NCBI RefSeq assembly: GCF_002811985.1
Contig: NZ_NPDU01000008.1
Span: 34,882 to 98,881, forward strand
DNA from: Leptospira adleri
GTDB lineage: Bacteria > Spirochaetota > Leptospiria > Leptospirales > Leptospiraceae
Reading direction: 5' to 3'
DNA length: 64,000 nucleotides
The notes beneath the pieces were generated by a model, which ran no database searches, had not been told where the DNA came from, and was given only the letters and a program-made list of their open reading frames with translations. A program made the translations under genes and the position numbers. Positions 46,676 to 55,567 of this stretch are shown piece after piece; positions within the stretch are counted from its first letter, which is position 1; each line of letters starts with the position of its first letter.

Positions 46676-48235
46676 TCACCAATCGATCGGAAAATAATCC
46701 TTTAAGAATTTTCCGCACCAATGTTTTCCGGTAAGAATTCCGTCAAAAAACGGATCGCAGACCCTCGCGGCTCCGTCTACGATATCCAAAGGCGGCTGAA
46801 AGTCGTGAAGGTCCTGTTTTCTCTGCGATAGTTCGACCGGATCCTCGTCGGTCACCCAACCAGTATCGACCGCGTTCATATAAATTCCGTCTTTGGCAAA
46901 ATCGCTCGCGGAAGTATGAGTCAGCATATTGAGCGCGGCCTTCGCCATATTCGTATGAGGATGACGATCTTCCTTTTTAAAACGGTGAAACTTTCCTTCC
47001 ATCGCGGAAACGTTTACTATATGTTTTTGACCCGTATTGTCCCTCCGCATAATAGAAACAAGGCGATTACAAAGAACAAAAGGAGCGACGGCGTTTACGA
47101 GTTGAACCTCGAGCATCTCCGAAGTCTGAATTTCGCCTAACTTTAGCCTCCAGCTGTTCGTCTTTCTTAGGTCGACTTGTTGTAAATCCGCGTCCATCTG
47201 TCCTTCCGGAAACACGGTTTCCAACTCGAAAGAATTATCATGAGAATAAGGAATCTGCGAAAGTTGAGCCGAAGAACGGATTCCTACGCCGGGAATCTTC
47301 CCGTTCCAACTCACTGGAAGAGCCGTTTCATCCGCAAGGTTGTGACCTCCGAATGACGTTAGACGTTCTTTGCAGTCCCGGTGTAATTTCAGAAGTTCGC
47401 GCGCTTCCGATGGTAGATCCTCAAAATCGGTTTGTTCCGCTTGTATGAGATGCGCGTAAAAGCCGGGCGGCCTTCTTACGGTCTGGGCCGCGTTGTTGAC
47501 GAGAATATCGAGTCGATCGATCGTTTCCTCTATATAACTCGCAAAAAGTTCGACGCTCGGAGTGTGCCTTAAATCCAATCCGAAAATCTGAAGTCGATCG
47601 GACCAATCTTTGAAATCGGTTTCTTTTGAAAAACGAAGCGCGGCATCCACAGGGAAACGGGTCGTCGCTATCACTTTTGCACCGGCTCTCAAAAGCATCA
47701 GAGTGCAATGATAACCGATCTTCAAACGAGAGCCCGTGATCAAAGCGACCTGACCGTGAAGAGAAGCGATTTGAAATCTTTTTTTGTAATTCAGATCTCC
47801 GCATTCCAAACACATGGAATCGTAAAAGAAATGAAGTTTCGTATATTCCTTTTTACAGACGTAACAGTTCCGAGGCGAGGTGAGTTCGGGAGCGTCCTTA
47901 CTTTTCCAAATATCGGTTTGGTCCGCAATTTGCAAAGGAGCTTTGAATACGGTTGCGGTTCTCGCTACTCGAATTCCGGTCAAGGCTCTCGCCTTTTTTT
48001 CCTGAGCCACCATCTCTTTTTTTCTGGAACGTTTGATCGTCTTGTTTCGAATTCGAATTTCGTTTCTATCTGGACGTGAAATTTTTCCCGAGACGATCAT
48101 AAGAGCGATTCGTTCCTCTTCCGGAATCGAAGTAAGCAACTCCGGTTTCTCCGCGAGAGTTTCCAAAAGACGAATACAACGTTGTATCTCTTCCGAGCTT
48201 GGGTTTGTATTCGAGTTGTCTTTAGATTCGTTCAT
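46676..48235 (-). CDS. SDR-family protein with N-terminal zinc-ribbon
   Basis: A 519-residue protein. Residues 1-120 are charged and helical. A Cys4 zinc-ribbon follows (CYVC at 124-127 and CLEC at 142-145). The SDR fold starts at [16 protein letters not shown] (TGxxxxIG, about 167-174), with ILVNNAAQT and NVSAMEGKF. The usual YxxxK catalytic pair is altered to T-N-M-A-K ([12 protein letters not shown], about 432), so the catalytic Tyr is missing. An oxidoreductase function is therefore uncertain; it may act as a pseudo-enzyme or use another proton donor. Confidence 0.8.
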   Translation of the reverse strand: MNESKDNSNTNPSSEEIQRCIRLLETLAEKPELLTSIPEEERIALMIVSGKISRPDRNEIRIRNKTIKRSRKKEMVAQEKKARALTGIRVARTATVFKAPLQIADQTDIWKSKDAPELTSPRNCYVCKKEYTKLHFFYDSMCLECGDLNYKKRFQIASLHGQVALITGSRLKIGYHCTLMLLRAGAKVIATTRFPVDAALRFSKETDFKDWSDRLQIFGLDLRHTPSVELFASYIEETIDRLDILVNNAAQTVRRPPGFYAHLIQAEQTDFEDLPSEARELLKLHRDCKERLTSFGGHNLADETALPVSWNGKIPGVGIRSSAQLSQIPYSHDNSFELETVFPEGQMDADLQQVDLRKTNSWRLKLGEIQTSEMLEVQLVNAVAPFVLCNRLVSIMRRDNTGQKHIVNVSAMEGKFHRFKKEDRHPHTNMAKAALNMLTHTSASDFAKDGIYMNAVDTGWVTDEDPVELSQRKQDLHDFQPPLDIVDGAARVCDPFFDGILTGKHWCGKFLKDYFPIDW

Positions 48236-48358
48236 GAAAGAGCGCTTTGATTAATAAAGGAAGAATCGGATTCTTCTTTCCTCGTTTCAACTATACCGAA
48301 AAAAACAGTCGATTGAGCAACTCAAATTCATCGGTAAAACGATTCGATTCTTTCTTTA

Positions 48359-48802
48359 CTAGATTCTTCCGGAACCCCGCTCTTGGATCGGCTGAGCTAC
48401 GAATGAAAGCCGATGGATAAAGTAAAGCGGATACAACAATAGATATAAATTCGGAATCCACCAAGACGGATCGAAGTCGCGGTGAAAACTCCAAAACGCG
48501 ACGGCTTGCAATCCGGAACAACTGGTAAGAACGAGTGAAATCAAAGCGACTCGTTCCCATTGAGAACGTTTATGCTTTCTAAGATAAAGACTATAAAATC
48601 CGGTAAAGGAAACCAAAAGATCCAAAGGCAAAAAAGACCAATTCCAATCCATAAGAATCGGATCGTGGTAGTCTTTGAAAAGATACGATTCCGGAATCCA
48701 GCCGAAACCGGTGATCGTCCAATAGAGAATAAAGCCGATATCCGTAAAAAGAAAAAGTCCCGGTAGTAGGTTGTTCATTACCATTTTGATTCGAATTGTC
48801 AA
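48359..48802 (-). CDS. DUF5360 (YvaD-like) membrane protein
   Basis: A 147-residue protein with four transmembrane helices. The sequence LFTDIGFILYWTITGFG, then ESYLFKDYHDPILMDWNWSFLPLDLLVSFTG, matches my recollection of the DUF5360/YvaD family. The function is unknown. An ATG at 48802 gives MTIRIKMVMNNL; the later ATG at 48778 (MNNLLPG) is equally possible. It diverges from the SFPD-repeat gene across 58 bases. Confidence 0.75.
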   Translation of the reverse strand: MTIRIKMVMNNLLPGLFLFTDIGFILYWTITGFGWIPESYLFKDYHDPILMDWNWSFLPLDLLVSFTGFYSLYLRKHKRSQWERVALISLVLTSCSGLQAVAFWSFHRDFDPSWWIPNLYLLLYPLYFIHRLSFVAQPIQERGSGRI

Positions 48803-48860
48803 AAAATAGTTTCATTATTCCATTTACGCGATTTGATTCTGGTGCAATAGGAGTATCCAA

Positions 48861-49187
48861 ATGACAAAGAAAATGTTGATGATCGCTCTTCTGATTTTTC
48901 CGACGATCGGAGCCGGTCTGATGTACGCGGGCAACGTTCAATCCGGTTGTACTTTCAACGGGAAAAAACTTTACGGAAAGATCCAAATCGTAACCAGTTT
49001 TCCGGATGTCAAAGTTCAGGAAGTCACTTCTTTCCCCGATCTAAAAGTGCAAAAGGTCACTTCGTTCCCGGACTCTTGCGGAAAATGGGAAATCGTAAAT
49101 TCGTTTCCGGATACGAAAGTCCAGATCGTAACCAGCTTTCCGGATATAAAAATTCAATACGTGACCAGTTTCCCCGGAGCAAATTAA
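48861..49187 (+). CDS. Secreted SFPD-repeat protein, possible knotted fold
   Basis: A 108-residue protein with a signal peptide (about 1-23, MLMIALLIFPTIGAGLMYAG). The mature part is short beta-strand repeats: SFPD or SFPG at 46-49, 57-60, 68-71, 81-84, 92-95 and 103-106, spaced 11, 11, 13, 11 and 11 residues. The strands between follow the pattern (I/V)Q(I/E/K/Y)VTSFPD(x)K(V/I). Two Cys (30 and 73) may pair. I recall this repeat pattern from a small periplasmic family for which a septafoil (7_1) backbone knot was predicted and solved; this is memory, not verified. The function is unknown. Confidence 0.75.
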   Translation: MTKKMLMIALLIFPTIGAGLMYAGNVQSGCTFNGKKLYGKIQIVTSFPDVKVQEVTSFPDLKVQKVTSFPDSCGKWEIVNSFPDTKVQIVTSFPDIKIQYVTSFPGAN

Positions 49188-49212
49188 AGGTTTAAACTTT
49201 TAAGAATCCGAC

Positions 49213-49250
49213 TTCGATTTACAGAGCGGTTTCGTCCTCTGTAAATCGAA
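49213..49250 (+). terminator. Strong hairpin after the SFPD-repeat gene
   Basis: TTCGATTTACAGAG (49213-49226) and CTCTGTAAATCGAA (49237-49250) form a perfect 14-base stem with a 10-base loop, 25 bases after the stop. The T-run is only moderate (CTTCATAAAATCTTTCTTTTC). It likely ends or protects the transcript. Confidence 0.65.
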
Positions 49251-49443
49251 CTTCATAAAATCTTTCTTTTCACTTCCTTAAATCTTTCCGTAAAATTTCT
49301 CGTCGTTTTCTTCGAACACTCGACCGTATCGTCTGGTGAAAGTTAGGCGTGACGTTTGGTCGACTCGTGTATTTGTGGATCCAAACGCCGAAGAATACGG
49401 TCTAAGACGAGAATCAAAAATAGAATTCGAAGAAGAGATTGGA

Positions 49444-50595
49444 ATGAAAGAGATTATCAGTTGGTTATCCGGCCCCCAATCCAGAGATCTGGATGCGAAA
49501 GAATTATTAGAACAACTCAATCAAAGACTGATCGAATCCGGCATCCCGGTCTCCCGATTTTTTACGAGCATCCCTACGATGCATCCTGAAGTGATGGTAC
49601 GATCGATCATCTGGACGAAAGAAGAAGAGACGCAGATGCTCTTGATTCCCCACGGCGCATTGAGCGAACCTCAATACATCGACAGTCCGATTTATCTGAT
49701 ACGAGAAGGAAAAAAAGATTTCATTCGTTGTAAGTTGGTGGGACCGGACGTGGATCTTTCTTATCCGATCTGCGTCGATTTGAAAGAAAAAGGCGCCACC
49801 GATTATTGCATCTTTCCGGCGACGTTTAGTCTGAACGTGGGAAGTGTGGTTTCTTGGACGACACACGCGCCCGAAGGTTTTTCGGAAAAACATATCGACT
49901 CCTTTCGTTCCATCTTAAACGTGTTGTCTTTACGTCTGGATTTGGAATCCAGAAAATTCGCAGTCAAAGAACTCTTGGAAGTTTATCTCGGACCGAACGC
50001 ATCCAAAAGAGTTCTATCCGGAGAATTCAGAAGAGGAACCGGTGAATCCATTTACGCAGCAATTCTTTGCGCGGACTTGAGGGACTTTTCCTCTCTCAGT
50101 GAAAACAATTCTCCGAAAAGAATCGTGGAAGTATTGGATCATTACTTTGAACTCACGGCGGAACCGATCCAAGAAGAGAAGGGAGAAATTCTAAAATTCA
50201 TAGGCGATGCGATCCTCGCCATATTCCCCGCAAAAGAAGATGATCCTCATCAAGCCTGCTTATCCGCTCTCAACGCGGCCATTAAAATTAAGAATTCGGT
50301 AAAACAATGGAATATCGATAATCCGGGCACTCAAATTCACTTGGGTATGGCGCTTAACGTGGGCGACGTCGTTTACGGAAACGTAGGAGCAAAAGATCGT
50401 CTGGATTTTACGGTGATCGGAAACGCCGTCAATCAAGCGTTTAGAGTCGAGTCTTTGTGTAAAGATTTCGGAAAGAATATTTTGACGACTGAAAATTTTG
50501 CCGAAAAAATAGGAAAGGATCAATTCGAATTCTTAGGAGCGAGACATCTAAAAGGAATCACCGGAGAACGAAATATTTTCTCTCCGAAGGAATAG
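49444..50595 (+). CDS. Class III adenylate/guanylate cyclase
   Basis: A cytosolic protein of about 383 residues. The C-terminal cyclase domain (about 205-370) has both metal Asp residues ([25 protein letters not shown]), the substrate-selecting Lys in LKFIGD and Asp in RLDFTVIG that favour ATP, and transition-state Asn and Arg in [12 protein letters not shown]. So it should make cAMP. The N-terminal 200 residues carry a GAF-like or sensing region. I prefer the ATG at 49444 ([10 protein letters not shown]) over the longer frame from 49336. Confidence 0.9.
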   Translation: MKEIISWLSGPQSRDLDAKELLEQLNQRLIESGIPVSRFFTSIPTMHPEVMVRSIIWTKEEETQMLLIPHGALSEPQYIDSPIYLIREGKKDFIRCKLVGPDVDLSYPICVDLKEKGATDYCIFPATFSLNVGSVVSWTTHAPEGFSEKHIDSFRSILNVLSLRLDLESRKFAVKELLEVYLGPNASKRVLSGEFRRGTGESIYAAILCADLRDFSSLSENNSPKRIVEVLDHYFELTAEPIQEEKGEILKFIGDAILAIFPAKEDDPHQACLSALNAAIKIKNSVKQWNIDNPGTQIHLGMALNVGDVVYGNVGAKDRLDFTVIGNAVNQAFRVESLCKDFGKNILTTENFAEKIGKDQFEFLGARHLKGITGERNIFSPKE

Positions 50596-50672
50596 AAAGA
50601 ATACGGAGTCGAAAATCGAATCCGCTTCCGAACTTTCGAAATCTTAACTCCAACTTGAAAAATAAATCCCTT

Positions 50673-51209
50673 TCAGACGGATCCGAAAACCCGTCCGGAG
50701 TCGAGATTTAATTCTTCTTTTAAAAGTCCTTGGATCGCTTTCGCATGAACCGAGTCCCCGATCCTATCCAGGATCGGGACTTCCTTTCCATCGTCCAAAA
50801 CGAAACAAACCGTGTAAGTATAATATTCGGAGGAACTATCCGAAGAAGGCACGAGGATAGACTTCGTAAAAACGTTGCGAATATTTTGAGTCCTGATTTT
50901 TTTCCTCCATCTCGTCGGAATGGGAGAAGGATATACGATCACATACCAAACGTCTATCACGATATTTATAGAATTAAACGAATAATGAATCGAAGTATAA
51001 AGTATATACCCCGGAATTAACAAACCCGGAATCAGCCAGATCGGATTTTCGGAAATTCTAAAATCAATCAAGTCCGATAGGAGCGTGATTAGAAATAACA
51101 AAGAGATAAAAATTCCAATCAAAGAAGAATATTGAAAACGATCGTAAGAATAGACGACCTTATTTCTTTTTCTTTTTATACTTAGTTTATCGGGTATGAT
51201 ATTTTTCAT
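50673..51209 (-). CDS. Membrane protein of unknown function
   Basis: A 178-residue protein with two transmembrane helices (about 29-49 and 57-76), followed by a soluble beta-rich domain (INIVIDVWYVIVYPSPIPTRWRKKI; TYTVCFVLDDGKEVPIL) that resembles the bacterial PH-like domains of membrane proteins. The N-terminus is basic (SIKRKRNKVVYSYDRF). The function is unknown. Confidence 0.65.
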   Translation of the reverse strand: MKNIIPDKLSIKRKRNKVVYSYDRFQYSSLIGIFISLLFLITLLSDLIDFRISENPIWLIPGLLIPGYILYTSIHYSFNSINIVIDVWYVIVYPSPIPTRWRKKIRTQNIRNVFTKSILVPSSDSSSEYYTYTVCFVLDDGKEVPILDRIGDSVHAKAIQGLLKEELNLDSGRVFGSV

Positions 51210-51219
51210 CGTGAGAATA

Positions 51220-51519
51220 GGATCGACGCTCGAATCGGTTATACGGTCAAGCTGAGAATCCGTACGCCAGAATTATTTCCTTACACGGCTCAAACGGGAA
51301 GAACAACTTGATCGATTCGATCCAAGATCGTTCAGACCTTACCTGAAGGGATACCGATTCAATCCGGTGATTCCTATCATATCTCTGTGCAAAGATTTTG
51401 AAATTCTCTTTTTGAGAGCCGATATCCTGAAGAGAAAATCCGTGAAGATCGGTTTAGATTTATCAAAGCAAGATATCGAAGGGATCAAAACGTTTTTTAC
51501 TTTCGACCTATGGCCGTAA
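51220..51519 (+). pseudogene. Frameshifted gene remnant without a start codon
   Basis: Two overlapping plus-strand frames look like one broken coding region. The first reads GYTVKLRIRTPELFPYTAQTGRTT and stops near 51315. The second is open from 51256 to a TAA at 51517-51519 and reads EEQLDRFDPRSFRPYLKGYRF, then PVIPIISLCKDFEILFLRAD and LDLSKQDIEGIKTFFTFDLWP. Neither has an ATG. A single frameshift near 51305 would join them. The family is unknown. The stretch occupies most of the 335-base gap between two minus-strand genes. Confidence 0.45.
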
Positions 51520-51544
51520 ATCATAGATCGAAAGTTTCGTTCGC

Positions 51545-52342
51545 TTAATTTACTTTTCCTTGTTTCCAATCCTTTAAAGTATGATCCAACTCATTTGCCA
51601 ATGCATGCGACATACGTTGAGCGTATTCTTCAAGTGAATCGCTAAAATCACTGCTGCCGGTCGGCGGACTCATCCCCGTCATTATGACGGAGCCGTCAGC
51701 CGTAGATACCAGCTTAACTTGAAATTTTAGTTCATATTGCATTTTAGATATTCTTTCCCCGGTGCTCATATCTCTGGAAAGAATATTCTTCTGCGACAAT
51801 TTCGTAACTTCGATCATTAGAATCGCGTCAATTCCGGCTAACTTTCCAAGCTCGATAGAATTCTCTTCCAAAGTCGAACCTGTCAATTTAGGCTTTTTTT
51901 GATTCAAAACGGAAAGCAATTGGTTTCTTTCTACTAACTTATATCCATGATCGAGAAAAGTGGAACCGAGCGTATCCGCGATTTCCAAAGTAACCGCATT
52001 CTTAGCGACAATCTCAGGATCGATGAAATCACCTTTCTCCGTACGACTGCTCTTATATTCCGAACTTGCACTTGGACCGGTAATGCTCAAAGCATACGCG
52101 AAATCACGGCCGATCCCCACAGCGGAAACGCCGCCTGAATGATACGAATGTGTTGATTCGGAAGAGGTCGTTATCTCCCGTTTTAATTTAGGATCCTTTA
52201 CCGTCGGAATTACGGTTATACTCTTGACCGCTTTCATTTTAACTTGGTTGCCTTTGAATATCTGGATGGAAAGACAGCCGGTAAAAACAAAAGGAAGAAT
52301 CGTTATGAAGACGAAAAGTTTAGTTTGATTATTCACGTTCAA
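51545..52342 (-). CDS. CsgG-like lipoprotein
   Basis: A 265-residue lipoprotein with a signal ending at Cys23 (ILPFVFTGC). The mature domain fits the CsgG/curli-assembly fold seen in many periplasmic lipoproteins: ITVIPTVKDP as first strand, LEIADTLGSTFLDHGYKLVERNQLLSVLNQ helix-strand-helix, and LGKLAGIDAILMIEVTKL. It is probably an outer-membrane-associated lipoprotein. It is followed upstream by a DUF4476 gene in the same direction (8-base gap), likely an operon. Confidence 0.82.
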   Translation of the reverse strand: MNVNNQTKLFVFITILPFVFTGCLSIQIFKGNQVKMKAVKSITVIPTVKDPKLKREITTSSESTHSYHSGGVSAVGIGRDFAYALSITGPSASSEYKSSRTEKGDFIDPEIVAKNAVTLEIADTLGSTFLDHGYKLVERNQLLSVLNQKKPKLTGSTLEENSIELGKLAGIDAILMIEVTKLSQKNILSRDMSTGERISKMQYELKFQVKLVSTADGSVIMTGMSPPTGSSDFSDSLEEYAQRMSHALANELDHTLKDWKQGKVN

Positions 52343-52349
52343 TTTCTCC

Positions 52350-52790
52350 TCATTGCTCGATGTATTCCGTATAACAATAGCGTCCCGGTCCTTCCCCCCA
52401 GCAAACCGTACGTTTGCTCGTACGAGGCGGTTTCGGAAGAGCCGATTCTATTCCATCCAATAGGTTCGCAGCGTTCTTCTTATCGGAATCATAAGGGAAT
52501 CGTTCCACGATGACGTAGGCGTTTTCGGGATCTTCGATTCGATTTCGAAGAGAAGTAAGAGCTTTGATTTTATCCGATGAAAAGCTAAAAAGATCCATCA
52601 ATTCCGCGACCTGATCCGCGGTAAAAGTAGTTCTTGAAGCCTCAGATTTTAAGATCGCCAATTTACGATCGCTAAAACCTTCCTTTTCAACCCTGCTTTT
52701 AATATTGGAAAACGAACCGTGTCCGACTGCAATGATCGAAAAATTTAAAAATACGAAAGTAGCAATTGCTACAATCTTTAATGCAAACAT
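52350..52790 (-). CDS. Exported DUF4476-domain protein
   Basis: A 146-residue secreted protein. An N-terminal signal (VAIATFVFLNFSIIAVGHG) is followed by the DUF4476 helical domain (FTADQVAELMDLFSFSSDKIKAL; AYVIVERFPYDSDKKNAANLL). The C-terminus carries CWGEGPGRYCY with two Cys. The family function is unknown. It is paired with the CsgG-like lipoprotein gene. Confidence 0.85.
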   Translation of the reverse strand: MFALKIVAIATFVFLNFSIIAVGHGSFSNIKSRVEKEGFSDRKLAILKSEASRTTFTADQVAELMDLFSFSSDKIKALTSLRNRIEDPENAYVIVERFPYDSDKKNAANLLDGIESALPKPPRTSKRTVCWGEGPGRYCYTEYIEQ

Positions 52791-53008
52791 AATATTCTCC
52801 TTTCTTTTTCCCCAAGATGATCCACAAAGTCAATTTCCTTGATCTGGAAGATTGTGTTCGGGAATTTGAGGCATTTCAACATCGACCCGTAATATTCGAG
52901 AATTGCGACCTGCGATTTCGCAACGTTCAATCCATTCTTCTACTCAAAAAAAGATCATGAACCGCAAGATGAAAATTTGCGGATATTATAGGAAGAATCG
53001 AGATAGAC

Positions 53009-53272
53009 TTACTCGACTGTTACTTCACCGTTTTGGATAACGACCTTATCGCTCCCTGCCGCCTGAAAACTTCCGATTCCCGAAATGCGAACCGTACATT
53101 CACCGCAAACGCTACTCAGTTTTTTACCTGGGTTGATAATTTCATTATGCTGCGTTCCCGCGTCGTCGTAAATAACTCTGTAAGAAACCTTATCTTTATT
53201 TACTATATCCACTGCAAACAATACATTAGACATACATAATGTTATTATGATCAAAATCGATTTCATATCCAC
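53009..53272 (-). CDS. Small exported protein
   Basis: An 87-residue secreted protein. A signal peptide (ILIIITLCMSNVLFA) precedes a short beta-rich domain with two close Cys (SSVCGECTVRISG), which may form a disulphide. It is not in a recognised family. The position near the CsgG-like and DUF4476 genes suggests an envelope role. AAGAAGGTGG lies just before the ATG. Confidence 0.65.
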   Translation of the reverse strand: MDMKSILIIITLCMSNVLFAVDIVNKDKVSYRVIYDDAGTQHNEIINPGKKLSSVCGECTVRISGIGSFQAAGSDKVVIQNGEVTVE

Positions 53273-53558
53273 CTTCTTAAAAAATTTTTAACCACTTGTG
53301 AGGAGAAAAAATAAAAGTCCACAAAATTTTAGAAGTATCACTCACCAAAAGAACTCATGTTATAACTTCCAAAACAAACAACCCCTTCTCATTTTATTTC
53401 AGAAGATAACTTGAAAACACTGGGCTCGTAAGACGCAAATTTAAGAATAGAATCAGCGAGGATTGTTTCCTAAAAAGTAAGAAACAAATAATTTCAATAG
53501 ATCTTGATTCCTTCCTGAATTCGGTGATTCATCGATGGGGGGTTTTTCGGCATTCTTT
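53273..53558. other. Spacer without a supported gene
   Basis: This 286-base stretch is A/T-rich and contains no frame with good coding character. It lies upstream of the small exported protein and downstream of the acyl-CoA dehydrogenase terminator. It probably holds the small gene's promoter. Confidence 0.4.
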
Positions 53559-53590
53559 CAAAATAAAAAAGGCGGGGAATTCCCCGCCTT
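53559..53590 (-). terminator. Intrinsic terminator of the acyl-CoA dehydrogenase gene
   Basis: AAGGCGGGG and CCCCGCCTT form a perfect 9-base stem around AATT (53569-53590). On the minus strand it is followed by TTTTATTTTG. It lies about 60 bases after the stop. Confidence 0.85.
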
Positions 53591-53649
53591 CTGATCTTCA
53601 GAGTCCATTCTGTTTTTTGAATGGACTTTTGGATTCTATTTTTTTTAAT

Positions 53650-55326
<1,677 letters not shown>

Positions 55327-55375
55327 GGGTTTTTAATCCTGATGTAAAAAATTCGAATCTGATAACTAGAAAATC

Positions 55376-55567
55376 ATGACTTCTCCCCCTGTCATTTGCT
55401 TTTTGAGGGACAATCTCAGGAACGGAGAATCGATTCAAATCGAATTCGAAAGTTCATTATGTCAGAAAGACAGCGGAGAAATTGTTATTTTGCTTTCCAT
55501 GCAAGCAATCGGCAAGATTATCGGAATGCTTCAAATGGAAGGTATTACTTGGATATCGAGAAAATAA
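55376..55567 (+). CDS. Small protein overlapping the DUF2339 start
   Basis: A 63-residue frame with ATG at 55376: MTSPPVICFLRDNLRNGESIQ, then SGEIVILLSMQAIGKIIGMLQ. Its last 19 bases overlap the TTG start of the large membrane protein at 55549, and GGAAGG within its end serves as that gene's ribosome-binding site. This suggests translational coupling. Function unknown. It may be a small regulatory or leader protein. Confidence 0.55.
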   Translation: MTSPPVICFLRDNLRNGESIQIEFESSLCQKDSGEIVILLSMQAIGKIIGMLQMEGITWISRK

